Source: Lentzea cavernae
GTDB lineage: Bacteria; Actinomycetota; Actinomycetes; Mycobacteriales; Pseudonocardiaceae
Reading direction: 5' to 3'
Length of the DNA: 64,000 bases
Assembly (NCBI RefSeq): GCF_014653695.1
Contig: NZ_BNAR01000001.1
Coordinates: 868,001-932,000 of the forward strand
In this document: piece after piece, positions 38,912 through 47,148 of the stretch
Layout of the letters: every line of letters starts with the position of its first letter
Position numbering within the stretch: position 1 is the first letter of the stretch
Notes under the pieces: generated by a model
Told to the model about the DNA's origin: nothing
Seen by the model: only the letters and a program-made list of their open reading frames with translations
Databases searched by the model: none
Position numbers and translations under genes: made by a program

Positions 38912-41256
38912 GCTACGCCGTCGAACCCTGGCAGCTGCGCTGGCAGGGCCTCTCAGTGGGCAACCTGCACCAGACCGAGTCGACGTTCGCGCTGGCCAAC
39001 GGCCACATCGGCATGCGCGGCACGCTGGACGAGGGCGAGCCGCGCGGTCTGCCCGGCACGTATCTCAACGGCTTTTACGAGGAGCACCAGCTGCCGTACG
39101 GCGAGGGCGGCTACGGCTACCCCGAGGCGGGTCAGACCGTCGTCAACGTCACGGACGGCAAGATCATCCGGTTGCTGGTCGAGGACGAGCCGCTGGACAT
39201 GCGCTACGGCAACGCGATCGAGCACGAGCGCACGCTCGACTTCCGCACCGGGACGTTGCGCCGGCGCACGGTCTGGGAGTCGCCGACGGGGCGTCGTGTG
39301 ACGGTGCGCAGCGAACGGCTCGTGTCGTTCTCCCAGCGCGCGGTCGCGGCGATCCGCTACGAGGTGGAGCCCGAGGACGACCTGCAGCTCGTCGTCCAGT
39401 CGGACCTGCTGGCCAACGAGCCGACCAAGAGCCGCAGCAACGACCCCCGCGTCGCCGCCGCGCTGGACTCGCCGCTGGTCAACGACTTCACGATGGCCGA
39501 GAAGTCGCGGGCCGTGCTGTGCCACCACACCAAGGACTCCGGGCTGCGCATGGCCGCAGCGATGGACCACGAGGTCGAGGTCACGCCCTCCGACCACGAA
39601 CTGCACGACGAGCCGCGCACCGAGATCCGCGCGGAGGACGACCTGGCCCGCTTCACCGCGGCCGTCGACGTGCCCGCGGGCGGGCGCCTGCGGCTCACGA
39701 AGTACCTCGCCTACGGCTGGTCGGGCCAGCGTTCGACGCCGGCGCTGCGGGCCCAGGTCGAGGCCGCGCTGGCGGGCGCCTGCCAGACCGGCTGGGACGG
39801 GCTGGTCAAGGAACAGCGGGCCTTCCTGGACAACTTCTGGGAGGTCGCCGACATCGAGATCGAGGGCGACGACGAGCTGCAGCAGGCGATCCGGTTCGCG
39901 TTGTTCCACATCCTGCAGGCCGGGGCGCGCGGGGAGACCCGTGCCATCCCGGGCAAGGGACTCACCGGACCGGGCTACGACGGCCACGCGTTCTGGGACA
40001 CCGAGATGTTCGTGCTCCCGGTGCTCACCTACACGCTGCCCGACGCCGCCCGCGACGCGCTGCGGTGGCGTCACTCCACATTGGACAAGGCCCGCGAACG
40101 CGCGAAGGTGCTGGGGCTCAAGGGCGCCGCGTTCCCGTGGCGTTCGATCAACGGTGCCGAGTGCAGCGCGTACTGGCCTGCGGGCACGGCCGCGTTCCAC
40201 GTCTCGGGCGACGTCGCGTACGCCGTCCAGCAGTACCTCAACGCCACGAACGACGAGGACTTCGACCGCGACGAAGCCACGGAGATCCTCGTGGAGACGG
40301 CACGGTTGTGGACCTCGCTCGGCCACCACGACCCGCACGACGGGTTCCGCATCGACGGCGTGACAGGCCCGGACGAGTACTCGGCGATCGTCGACAACAA
40401 CGTCTACACGAACCTGATCGCGCAGCAGAACCTGTGGGCCGCCGCGGACGCCGCGGAGCGCAACCCGTGTGACGTCTCGGAGGAGGAGATCGCGACCTGG
40501 CGCAGGGCGGCGGACGCGATGTCGGTCCCGTACGACGAGATGCTGCAGGTGCACCCGCAGGCGGACAACTTCACGAAGCACGCGGAGTGGGACTTCGAGA
40601 ACACCCCGGAGGACAAGTACCCGCTGCTGCTGCACTTCCCGTACTTCGACCTCTACCGCAAGCAGGTCATCAAGCAGGCCGACCTGGTGCTCGCGATGCA
40701 CGTGCGCGGTGACGCGTTCACCGACGAGGAGAAGGCCCGCAACTTCGCCTACTACGAGGCACGCACCGTGCGGGACTCGTCGTTGTCCGCGGGCACCCAG
40801 GCCGTTCTGGCGGCCGAGGTCGGGCACCTCGGGCTGGCGTACGACTACCTCGTCGAGGCGGCGTTCACCGATCTCCACGACCTGCACGAGAACGTCACCA
40901 ACGGTCTGCACATGGCGTCGCTGGCGGGCGCGTGGACGGCGCTGGTGGCCGGGTTCGGCGGGATGCGCGACCACGGTGGCGAGCTGACGTTCGCACCGCG
41001 GCTGCCGGAGCAGCTGACGCGGTTCTCGTTCCGGATGTCCTTCCGGGGCACCAGGATCGCCGTGGAGGTGCGGGACGGTGAGGCCACCTACCGGATCGTG
41101 GACGGCACGGAGCTCACCACCCGGCACCACGGCGAGCAGATCACGATCACGGCGGAGGAGCCGGTGACGGTGCCCATCCCGAAGGCTCCCGACCTCGAGC
41201 GACCGAAGTCGCCGTACGGCCGGGAGCCTCGCAGGCACCAGTCGGGCTCGGTCTAG
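38908..41256 (+). CDS. GH65 family disaccharide phosphorylase
   Basis: A 782-residue GH65 enzyme. N-terminal beta-sandwich (1-270), helical linker, (alpha/alpha)6 catalytic barrel (about 320-690) with the general acid Glu in VTGPDEYS near residue 490, and a small C-terminal beta domain. Other marks are HAFWDTEMFVLP and the phosphate-site region TRDSSLS-like RDSSLSAGTQAVL. It phosphorolyses maltose, trehalose or kojibiose, giving beta-glucose-1-phosphate, which the coupled mutase would use. Length fits the family (750-800). Confidence 0.93.
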   Translation: MSYAVEPWQLRWQGLSVGNLHQTESTFALANGHIGMRGTLDEGEPRGLPGTYLNGFYEEHQLPYGEGGYGYPEAGQTVVNVTDGKIIRLLVEDEPLDMRYGNAIEHERTLDFRTGTLRRRTVWESPTGRRVTVRSERLVSFSQRAVAAIRYEVEPEDDLQLVVQSDLLANEPTKSRSNDPRVAAALDSPLVNDFTMAEKSRAVLCHHTKDSGLRMAAAMDHEVEVTPSDHELHDEPRTEIRAEDDLARFTAAVDVPAGGRLRLTKYLAYGWSGQRSTPALRAQVEAALAGACQTGWDGLVKEQRAFLDNFWEVADIEIEGDDELQQAIRFALFHILQAGARGETRAIPGKGLTGPGYDGHAFWDTEMFVLPVLTYTLPDAARDALRWRHSTLDKARERAKVLGLKGAAFPWRSINGAECSAYWPAGTAAFHVSGDVAYAVQQYLNATNDEDFDRDEATEILVETARLWTSLGHHDPHDGFRIDGVTGPDEYSAIVDNNVYTNLIAQQNLWAAADAAERNPCDVSEEEIATWRRAADAMSVPYDEMLQVHPQADNFTKHAEWDFENTPEDKYPLLLHFPYFDLYRKQVIKQADLVLAMHVRGDAFTDEEKARNFAYYEARTVRDSSLSAGTQAVLAAEVGHLGLAYDYLVEAAFTDLHDLHENVTNGLHMASLAGAWTALVAGFGGMRDHGGELTFAPRLPEQLTRFSFRMSFRGTRIAVEVRDGEATYRIVDGTELTTRHHGEQITITAEEPVTVPIPKAPDLERPKSPYGREPRRHQSGSV

Positions 41257-41588
41257 CTGAGCTGGGAGACCTGGTAGTGCGCGATCAGGTCTCCCTTCAC
41301 CAGCACGCTCAGGTACAGGTTGCGCGTCGGCCGGTCGGTGAACGAGAAATCGACGTTCAGATAGCCGAGAACGAGATCATCGGCCAGTCGGCGCGTTTCC
41401 AGGACCTTGTACTCGGCTTTCATGCCGAGCGGCTGGGAATCGTAGTAGGCGGCGATGGCGGCCTTTCCCACCCCGTACGGGTGAAGGCCCTGGAAAATGG
41501 CGTCCTCGGTGAAGTTCGCGGCCACGCCCTCGGGGTCGTGGTTGTCCACGGCGGTCTTCCACCGGTCCATGACGTTCTCGATGACCAT
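41253..41588 (-). CDS. SnoaL/NTF2-like protein
   Basis: A 111-residue cone-fold protein of the SnoaL/NTF2 superfamily: MDRWKTAVDNHDPEGVAANF at the start and FQGLHPYGVGKAAIAAYYDS next, with the typical Asp/His pocket. Such proteins are small cyclases, isomerases or ligand binders. ATG 41588 lies 1 nt after the stop of the SDR gene, so the two form an operon. Its 3' end overlaps the convergent GH65 gene by 4 bp. Confidence 0.8.
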   Translation of the reverse strand: MVIENVMDRWKTAVDNHDPEGVAANFTEDAIFQGLHPYGVGKAAIAAYYDSQPLGMKAEYKVLETRRLADDLVLGYLNVDFSFTDRPTRNLYLSVLVKGDLIAHYQVSQLS

Positions 41589-41589
41589 G

Positions 41590-42288
41590 TCAGTGCCCCG
41601 CGCTCTGGCCGCCGTCGACGTGCAGGATCTCGCCCGTGACGAAGCCGGCCTGTTCCAGGAAGGTGATCGCGTCGACCACCTCGGAGATCTCACCGATGCG
41701 GCCGACGGGGTGCAACCCGGCGAGCGCCTCATGGGTCTCCGGGGCGTGCATCGGCGTCTTGATGATGCCGAGCGCGACCGTGTTGAAGCGGATGTTCCGC
41801 GCCGCGTACTCGACCGCGAGCGACCTGGTGACGGCGTTCAGACCGCCCTTGGTCAGCGACGCGAGGGCCGACGGCACGGCCGACAGCGCGTGGTCGACCA
41901 GGGTCGTGGACACGTTCACCACGTGACCGGACCCGTCCATGGCCGCGACGGCGCTGCGGGTGATGTCGAAGAACCCGACGAGGTTGGTGCCGATGACGTT
42001 GGCGAAGTCCTCGTCGGTGTACTCGGTGAACGGCTTGGCGACGAAGACGCCGGCGTTGTTCACGAGCGAGTCGACCCGGCCGAACCGCGCCAGCGCCTCC
42101 CGCACGACCCTCGCGCCCTCACCGGGCTTCGAGAGGTCGGCGCGGATCGCGAGCACCTCCGGGTCGTCGGAGGGCTGAACGGAACGCGAGACCGCGACAA
42201 CCGAATAGCCGAGCTTGCGATAAGCGGGAACGAGTGCCTCGCCGATTCCCTGCGACGCTCCCGTGACGATTGCCACCTTGCTGGTCAT
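41590..42288 (-). CDS. SDR family oxidoreductase lacking the catalytic Tyr
   Basis: A 232-residue short-chain dehydrogenase. Cofactor motif TGASQGIG at residue 9, NNAG near 75, and the Ser in NVSTTL. The YxxxK motif reads ASLTK, so the tyrosine is alanine while the lysine and following GGLNAVTRSLAVEYA helix are kept. It binds NAD(P), but classical chemistry would need another base. It is the first gene of a pair with SnoaL and may be regulated by the nearby LysR gene (matching inverted repeat 102 bp upstream). Confidence 0.85.
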   Translation of the reverse strand: MTSKVAIVTGASQGIGEALVPAYRKLGYSVVAVSRSVQPSDDPEVLAIRADLSKPGEGARVVREALARFGRVDSLVNNAGVFVAKPFTEYTDEDFANVIGTNLVGFFDITRSAVAAMDGSGHVVNVSTTLVDHALSAVPSALASLTKGGLNAVTRSLAVEYAARNIRFNTVALGIIKTPMHAPETHEALAGLHPVGRIGEISEVVDAITFLEQAGFVTGEILHVDGGQSAGH

Positions 42289-42387
42289 TGTCCTGCTCGC
42301 TTTCGAAGTGAGGAAGTGGAACTGACCCTCACAACGGCGACCGACCAGGATTTCATTTCGGGGAATCGCGACCCTTTTCCTCCGACG

Positions 42388-42406
42388 TGGGAGGCTCAGC
42401 CTCCCA
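42388..42406. promoter_or_regulatory. Inverted repeat at LysR gene end / SDR promoter
   Basis: TGGGAGGCT-C-AGCCTCCCA. Its core GGAGGC-N3-GCCTCC is identical in arms and spacing to the site at 43327 before the LysR gene. It overlaps the LysR stop codon and lies 100 bp upstream of the SDR start. It may be an operator for the SDR gene or a weak terminator. Confidence 0.45.
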
Positions 42407-43322
42407 GAGCACGATGGGGGTCGTCCGAGGGCAGCCACGCGCGGTCGAGCCCCAGGTCGCCGACCGTCCGCACGATGGCCTCGGCCGCGGCGATCACGTC
42501 CGGGCGCTCCTCGTCCTGCCGGCGCACGAGCGACCAGGTCCACAGCACCTCGGGGTCGACCACGGGCCGCGCCACGAGATCCGGCGGCAACGGCGTGGTC
42601 TGGCCCTTCGGCGAGTTGAGCACCGGCGTCGTGCACACCCGCACGTGGTCGAAGAACGCCGGACCGGTGATCGCGCCGTTGTGGATGCGCCGCACGCGGG
42701 CGCCGGTGTCCTTGGCGAACTCCTCGGCGTAGTCGTTCCACGACTGCCACGACGTGACGTCGTCGTCCACCAGCACCGCGATGTCCCCGGCCTTGACGGG
42801 ACTCGTGTCCGTGCCGACGGCCACCGCGTAGAGCCGGTCGGCGCCGACGAGCCGCACGGTCAGCCCCATCTGCTCCGCGTCCGCCTTGCGGATCCAGCAC
42901 ACCGCGAGGTCGAGGCTCCCGTCCGCCACCCGCGCCGCCTGCTGGTGCGACGGCACCACCCAGGCGTCCACGTAGATCTGCGCGACCCCGGCCGTGCGCG
43001 CGGTGAGGTCCGGCGGCAGCCAGTTCACGTACCCGATCCGCACCGGCCGCGACCCGGACAGCTGCCGTGCGTGCCGTTGCAGCTCATCAGCCCGTTCGAG
43101 CAACGCCCGCACCTCAGGCACCAACGCGGCACCGGCGGAGGTGAGCGCGACGGTGCGGCGGTCCCGGGCGAACAACGGCACGCCCAAGTCCCGTTCGAGC
43201 GCCTTGATCTGCTGGGACAACGACGGCCCCGCGATCAGCAGGCGCGCCGCGGCCCGGCCGAAGTGCAGCTCTTCGGCGACCGCGAGGAAGTACCGGAGTT
43301 GACGCAGTTCCACGCCCCGCAT
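42396..43322 (-). CDS. LysR-family transcriptional regulator
   Basis: A 308-residue LysR regulator. HTH in residues 4-62 (FGRAAARLLIAGPSLSQQI), effector domain from about 95. The ATG at 43322 gives MRGVELRQL; the GTG at 43313 would give the more usual opening VELRQLRYF. It is divergent from the muconolactone-isomerase-like gene and lies directly upstream of the SDR/SnoaL pair. Both flanks carry the same GGAGGC-N3-GCCTCC repeat, suggesting it controls both neighbours. Confidence 0.88.
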   Translation of the reverse strand: MRGVELRQLRYFLAVAEELHFGRAAARLLIAGPSLSQQIKALERDLGVPLFARDRRTVALTSAGAALVPEVRALLERADELQRHARQLSGSRPVRIGYVNWLPPDLTARTAGVAQIYVDAWVVPSHQQAARVADGSLDLAVCWIRKADAEQMGLTVRLVGADRLYAVAVGTDTSPVKAGDIAVLVDDDVTSWQSWNDYAEEFAKDTGARVRRIHNGAITGPAFFDHVRVCTTPVLNSPKGQTTPLPPDLVARPVVDPEVLWTWSLVRRQDEERPDVIAAAEAIVRTVGDLGLDRAWLPSDDPHRALGG

Positions 43323-43326
43323 CCTA

Positions 43327-43341
43327 GGAGGCCCGGCCTCC
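43327..43341. promoter_or_regulatory. Inverted repeat GGAGGC-CCG-GCCTCC
   Basis: A 6-bp-arm palindrome 5 bp upstream of the LysR start, in the divergent gap with the isomerase-like gene. The arms and 3-nt spacer length match the repeat at the other end of the LysR gene. Confidence 0.5.
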
Positions 43342-43398
43342 CACGCAGGAGAAAGCCGGTCGTGGCGCCCGCCGCGCCCCCGGTCGCACGATGAGGCC

Positions 43399-43689
43399 AT
43401 GAGAGAGTTCATCGTCGAGATCACCACCACCATCCCGGACGGCACACCCCAGTCCGAAGTGGACTCACGCCGCGCGGCCGAAGCGGTGCGGGCCAAGGAA
43501 CTCACCACAACCGGCAACTTGGTCCGACTGTGGCGCCCCATCGGCGAGATGCGCAGCATCGGCCTGTGGCGCGCCGACGACGAGGCCGACCTCCACGCCC
43601 ACGTGCTCGGCACACTCCCGTTGTCGCTGTGGATGAAGTTCGACGTCACGGCCGTACAACCCCACCCGAACGACCCCGGCCGGCTGTGA
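43399..43689 (+). CDS. Muconolactone delta-isomerase-like protein
   Basis: A 96-residue protein with the ferredoxin-like MIase fold: EFIVEITTTIPDG at the start, LWRPIGEMRSIGLWRADD in the middle and LPLSLWMKFDVTAVQPHPND at the end, very like CatC in length and pattern (quoted in parts). True CatC isomerises muconolactone in catechol breakdown, but no other beta-ketoadipate genes are present, so a different lactone is likely. It is coupled to the MFS gene by GTGA. Confidence 0.8.
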   Translation: MREFIVEITTTIPDGTPQSEVDSRRAAEAVRAKELTTTGNLVRLWRPIGEMRSIGLWRADDEADLHAHVLGTLPLSLWMKFDVTAVQPHPNDPGRL

Positions 43690-44927
43690 GCGCTCGGGCA
43701 GCAGCGGCCCTCGCGGCGGCCATGGGCGTAGGACGGTTCGTCTACACCCCGATCTTGCCGCTCATGACCGCCCAAGCGGGCCTGTCGCTCTCCTCCGCCG
43801 CATCGCTCGCCACCGCCAACTACCTGGGCTACTTCGTCGGCGCCCTGGCCACGGTCGTGCGCGCGCCTTCTCGGGCTGCCAACCGCGTCGCGCTCGTGCT
43901 GCTCGTGGCGACGCTCGCCGGGATGCCGCTCACGCACGGCATGGCCGCATGGTTCGTGCTGCGGCTGCTGGCCGGGGTGGCGAGTGCGGTGGTGTTCGTG
44001 GCCGCTGTGAACTCGCGGCCCGGGTGGGGGATGAGCGGGGTCGGGGTGGGGATCGCGTTGTCCGGGGTGCTGGTGCTGGTGTGGGGGCAGTGGCAGGCGG
44101 CGTGGTGGGTGTCGGCGGGGCTGGCTGCGCTGTTGGCGGTGTGGGCTTGGGCGTTGGAGCCGGATGTGCGCGGTGCGGACGCGCGTGGCGTGGACACGGC
44201 CGCAGAGGCGCAGCCGGACGCCTCGGAACTGTCAGACCTGCCTGAGACGATAGGAGTGGGGGCTCGACTCCCCCTGGGGGCCGGTGAGTCGGGATCGATC
44301 CAGGATCCACGCGAGGGCGGCTCCCCCCGGCAAACAGCACGCCCAAGCCAGCCCGCCCGGCAAACAACACGCGCAAGCCGCTCCACCCGACGCGCGTTCG
44401 CCTTCCTCTTCGCCGCCTACACCCTCGAAGGCGTCGGCTACATCATCGCCGCCACCTTCCTCGTCGCCGCCATCAGCGGCCCCCTCGGCGGCAGCGCGTG
44501 GATCCTCGTCGGCCTCTCCGCCGCCCTCTCCCCCATCCTGATCAAACCAAGCCGCAACGCCCTCCCAGCCGCACTGGCCGTCCAGGCGATCGGCATCGCC
44601 CTCCCAGCCGCCATAGCCGGATCAGCCCTCATCGGCACCATCCTCTTCGGCGGCACCTTCATCGGCGTCGCCGCCACAGCTCTCAAGCAAGGCACCGACC
44701 TCGGCTTCCCCAGAGCAGCCGCCACCCTGACCGCCGGTTACTCGGCAGGCCAGGTCCTCGGCCCCCTCCTGGCCACCCCGTTGCTGCACAACGGCTACAA
44801 CCACGCCCTCCTGCTGGCCGCGGCGATCGTCGCGCTGGCAGCCGTCACAGCTCCAGCACCACCTTCACGTCGTCGGCTCGCGTCTCGAACGCCTCGGAGA
44901 AGTCCTCCAGCGGCACCCGCCGAGTGA
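43686..44927 (+). CDS. YbfB/YjiJ-type MFS transporter with long central linker
   Basis: A 413-residue MFS protein of the YbfB/YjiJ group (AAAMGVGRFVYTPILPLM at the start, LATANYLGYFVGALA next). Helices 1-6 and 7-12 are separated by an unusual hydrophilic linker of ~75 residues (about 165-240) with two Arg/Gln/Thr/Pro repeats. GTG start overlaps the isomerase stop. The 3' end overlaps the convergent dehydrogenase by 83 bp. Base skew changes abruptly from G-rich to C-rich around the linker. Substrate unknown. Confidence 0.8.
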   Translation: MSARAAAALAAAMGVGRFVYTPILPLMTAQAGLSLSSAASLATANYLGYFVGALATVVRAPSRAANRVALVLLVATLAGMPLTHGMAAWFVLRLLAGVASAVVFVAAVNSRPGWGMSGVGVGIALSGVLVLVWGQWQAAWWVSAGLAALLAVWAWALEPDVRGADARGVDTAAEAQPDASELSDLPETIGVGARLPLGAGESGSIQDPREGGSPRQTARPSQPARQTTRASRSTRRAFAFLFAAYTLEGVGYIIAATFLVAAISGPLGGSAWILVGLSAALSPILIKPSRNALPAALAVQAIGIALPAAIAGSALIGTILFGGTFIGVAATALKQGTDLGFPRAAATLTAGYSAGQVLGPLLATPLLHNGYNHALLLAAAIVALAAVTAPAPPSRRRLASRTPRRSPPAAPAE

Positions 44928-45816
44928 TCATCGCCGACAGCCAGGCGTCGTCCGCCCGGTCCAGCACCGCGGAGGCCTCCCGGTAGTGCCGCACGTTCGA
45001 GTTGACCGTGCCGAACGCGATCCCGTTGCGCAGCACCAGATCGAGGTTGATCTGCCCGATGTCGGCGGGGATCACCTCGGTGGACGGCACTCCGGTCAGG
45101 CACACCAGGTCCCGGCCGAGCAGGCGGGCGACGAGCGACGGTGCGCCGGTCGCCTCGATCACGACCGGACAATCGGGCAAAGTCCGGTGGTAGGTGGCGC
45201 CGAGCGACTCGACCAGCGCGGGCTTCGGGCCGGAAGAGGCCAGGTCGAACACGTGCACGTCGAGGCCGCGTTGCACCCCGATCAGCGCCGCGAGCAGCCC
45301 GATCGGGCCCGCGCCCGTCACCAGCACGCTCTCGAACGGGTACAAAGCCAACGCGTCGAGCCGTTCCCACGCTTTGACGACCACAGATGTCGGCTCGACC
45401 AATACACCGGTGGAGGAACTCACCGAGACGGCGTAGGAGGCGGGGACCGTCCACAGTGTCGAGCCGTAGCCGTCGAGGCCCGTGATGCCGCGCTCGGTGT
45501 ACTTGCCGTTGCGGCACATGTCGAACTCGCCGCGCGCGCACGCCACGCACGGCACCGGGTCGGGTCTGCGGACGACGCCGGCCACCAGTGAACCAGGTTC
45601 GAACCCCGGGCCGCTGATCACGCGTCCGAGTGACTCGTGGCCGATCACCAGGGTGCCGCCGACGCCGAACTCGCCGCGCACTATTTCGCGGTCGGTTCCG
45701 CAGATGCCGACCGCGAGGCCTTCCACGAGCAAATCGCCTGGTCCGGGCACTGGGTCGGGTAGATCGACCAATGCCAGCGATCCGGCCCGTGCGAGATCCA
45801 CAGTGAGTGCGCGCAT
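44845..45816 (-). CDS. Zinc-dependent glucose 1-dehydrogenase-like MDR enzyme
   Basis: A 323-residue zinc MDR enzyme resembling archaeal-type glucose dehydrogenase. Catalytic zinc ligands: Cys in VGICGTDREI and His-Glu in LVIGHESLGRV. Structural-zinc cysteines: PVPCVACARGEFDMC. The cofactor motif is VTGAGPIGLL near residue 170. It would oxidise a sugar to the lactone with NAD(P). It is divergent from the GH64 glucanase gene, with a LacI-type palindrome between, which suits sugar catabolism. ATG 45816 is chosen; upstream in-frame starts add three to six residues. Confidence 0.88.
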   Translation of the reverse strand: MRALTVDLARAGSLALVDLPDPVPGPGDLLVEGLAVGICGTDREIVRGEFGVGGTLVIGHESLGRVISGPGFEPGSLVAGVVRRPDPVPCVACARGEFDMCRNGKYTERGITGLDGYGSTLWTVPASYAVSVSSSTGVLVEPTSVVVKAWERLDALALYPFESVLVTGAGPIGLLAALIGVQRGLDVHVFDLASSGPKPALVESLGATYHRTLPDCPVVIEATGAPSLVARLLGRDLVCLTGVPSTEVIPADIGQINLDLVLRNGIAFGTVNSNVRHYREASAVLDRADDAWLSAMITRRVPLEDFSEAFETRADDVKVVLEL

Positions 45817-45856
45817 GAAGACCATTCTTGACACATCAACACCTTCACGCTGAGTA

Positions 45857-45870
45857 TGAGAGCGCTCTCA
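45857..45870. promoter_or_regulatory. LacI-type operator TGAGAGCGCTCTCA
   Basis: A perfect 14-bp palindrome in the divergent gap between the glucose-dehydrogenase-like and GH64 genes. It resembles CebR-class operators (TGGGAGCGCTCCCA) and differs from the GGAAAGCGCTTTCC pair at 9.6/12.3 kb, implying a different LacI-family regulator. Confidence 0.7.
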
Positions 45871-45900
45871 CGAACCCTGTCTTCAGTGAGGAGATAGTCG

Positions 45901-47067
45901 ATGCGCAAGCTCCTGCTGCTCGCGACATCGGCCCTACTTGGGCTGACAACGATGTCCGCACCGGTGCAAGCGGCTCCACCGAGCCAGCTCCCTCTCACCG
46001 TCACGAACAACTCGGGGCGCGGCGACGCGGTCCACCTCTACATCACCGGGATCTACAACGGCCGGCTCGGCTACGTGAACGGCAACGGCCAGTTCACGGC
46101 GTGGTCCGGTGGGGGCATCCCGCCCGTTCCGGCACCGGACTTCTCGATCCCCGGCCCGGCCAACGGCGCCAGCAAGACCGTGCAGATCCCGCTCAACCTG
46201 GCCGGCGGCCGGATCTACATGGCCTTCCGGGACAAGCTGAAGTTCAGCCTCGTGCCCGGCGGTCTCGTGCAGCCGGCCCCGTGGGCGGGCGGCGACCCGA
46301 ACCGCGACATCCTGTTCGACTGGAGCGAGTTCAGCTACGACGGCGGCGGTCTGTGGCTCAACAGCTCCCAGGTGGACATGTTCGCGGTCCCGCACGCGGT
46401 CGAGGCGACGTCGCAGGGCGGTGCCACGAAGCGCGCTGGCCAGCTGGTCGCGAACGGGCGCAACCGCGTCTTCGACCAGCACCAGCAGCTCGGCGGTGAC
46501 TGGGCGAAGCTCGCGTACACGCGTTCCGACGGCACGCGGCTGCGCGTGCTGAACCCGAGCAAGGGGCTCGACGCGGGCCTGTTCTCCAACTCGTACTTCC
46601 AGAGCTACGTCAACAGCGTCTGGTCGACGTACCAGAACACGCCGCTGACCGTCGTGCCGTACCAGGCGGAGCCGAACCGCAAGTTCACCGGCCGCGTCAG
46701 CGGTGGGGTCATGCGGTTCACGAACACCTCCGGCCAGCAGGTCGCGGAGTTCCAGCAGCCGTCCACCCGGGACGTGCTCAACTGCGACGGGCGGCTCGCG
46801 GCGCCGAACAACGAGCTCGGCGCGATCTCGCGGTCGCTGTGCGCGGCGCTCAACCGGTCGACGCTCGGCTTCATCCACACCCAGCCGACGTACAAGGCGA
46901 GTGAGTTCTACACCCGCGCGACCACGAACCACTTCTCGAAGATCGTGCACGCCAACATGGCCGACGGCAGGGCTTACGGCTTCGCCTTCGACGACGTCGG
47001 CGGCTTCGAGTCACTTGTCCACGAACCGAACCCGCGTTCGGCAAAAATCACGCTGACCGGATTCTAA
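45901..47067 (+). CDS. Secreted GH64 endo-beta-1,3-glucanase
   Basis: A 388-residue secreted laminaripentaose-producing-type enzyme. Signal peptide to about residue 24 (PVQAA). The GH64 domain contains the catalytic Glu in DWSEFSYDGGG (about residue 142) and the catalytic Asp in SSQVDMFAVPH (about 159), and ends with GFAFDDVGGFESLVHEPNP. No carbohydrate-binding module is attached. It degrades fungal or algal beta-1,3-glucan. RBS GAGGAG. A LacI-type operator lies 30 bp upstream. Confidence 0.94.
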   Translation: MRKLLLLATSALLGLTTMSAPVQAAPPSQLPLTVTNNSGRGDAVHLYITGIYNGRLGYVNGNGQFTAWSGGGIPPVPAPDFSIPGPANGASKTVQIPLNLAGGRIYMAFRDKLKFSLVPGGLVQPAPWAGGDPNRDILFDWSEFSYDGGGLWLNSSQVDMFAVPHAVEATSQGGATKRAGQLVANGRNRVFDQHQQLGGDWAKLAYTRSDGTRLRVLNPSKGLDAGLFSNSYFQSYVNSVWSTYQNTPLTVVPYQAEPNRKFTGRVSGGVMRFTNTSGQQVAEFQQPSTRDVLNCDGRLAAPNNELGAISRSLCAALNRSTLGFIHTQPTYKASEFYTRATTNHFSKIVHANMADGRAYGFAFDDVGGFESLVHEPNPRSAKITLTGF

Positions 47068-47100
47068 ACCGAAACAATCTTGCTTTTGATCGACTTTCAC

Positions 47101-47142
47101 TCCACTGTGTGAGGGCCGTCGCCGCGGCTCTCACACAGTGGA
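47101..47142 (+). terminator. Strong hairpin between GH64 and response regulator
   Basis: TCCACTGTGTGAG and CTCACACAGTGGA form a perfect 13-bp stem with a 16-nt loop. It probably ends the GH64 transcript. The right arm also holds GGAG, the only candidate ribosome binding site for the GTG at 47149. Confidence 0.65.
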
Positions 47143-47148
47143 GTCGTT

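Noticed and set aside
43399-43689. A catechol (beta-ketoadipate) degradation cluster
   Set aside because: Only the CatC-like fold is present. No catechol dioxygenase or muconate cycloisomerase gene is nearby, so the pathway cannot be claimed.
45857-45870. Treating this palindrome as part of the 9.6/12.3 kb operator set
   Set aside because: The outer bases differ (TGAGAGCGCTCTCA against GGAAAGCGCTTTCC), which in the LacI family usually means a different regulator.
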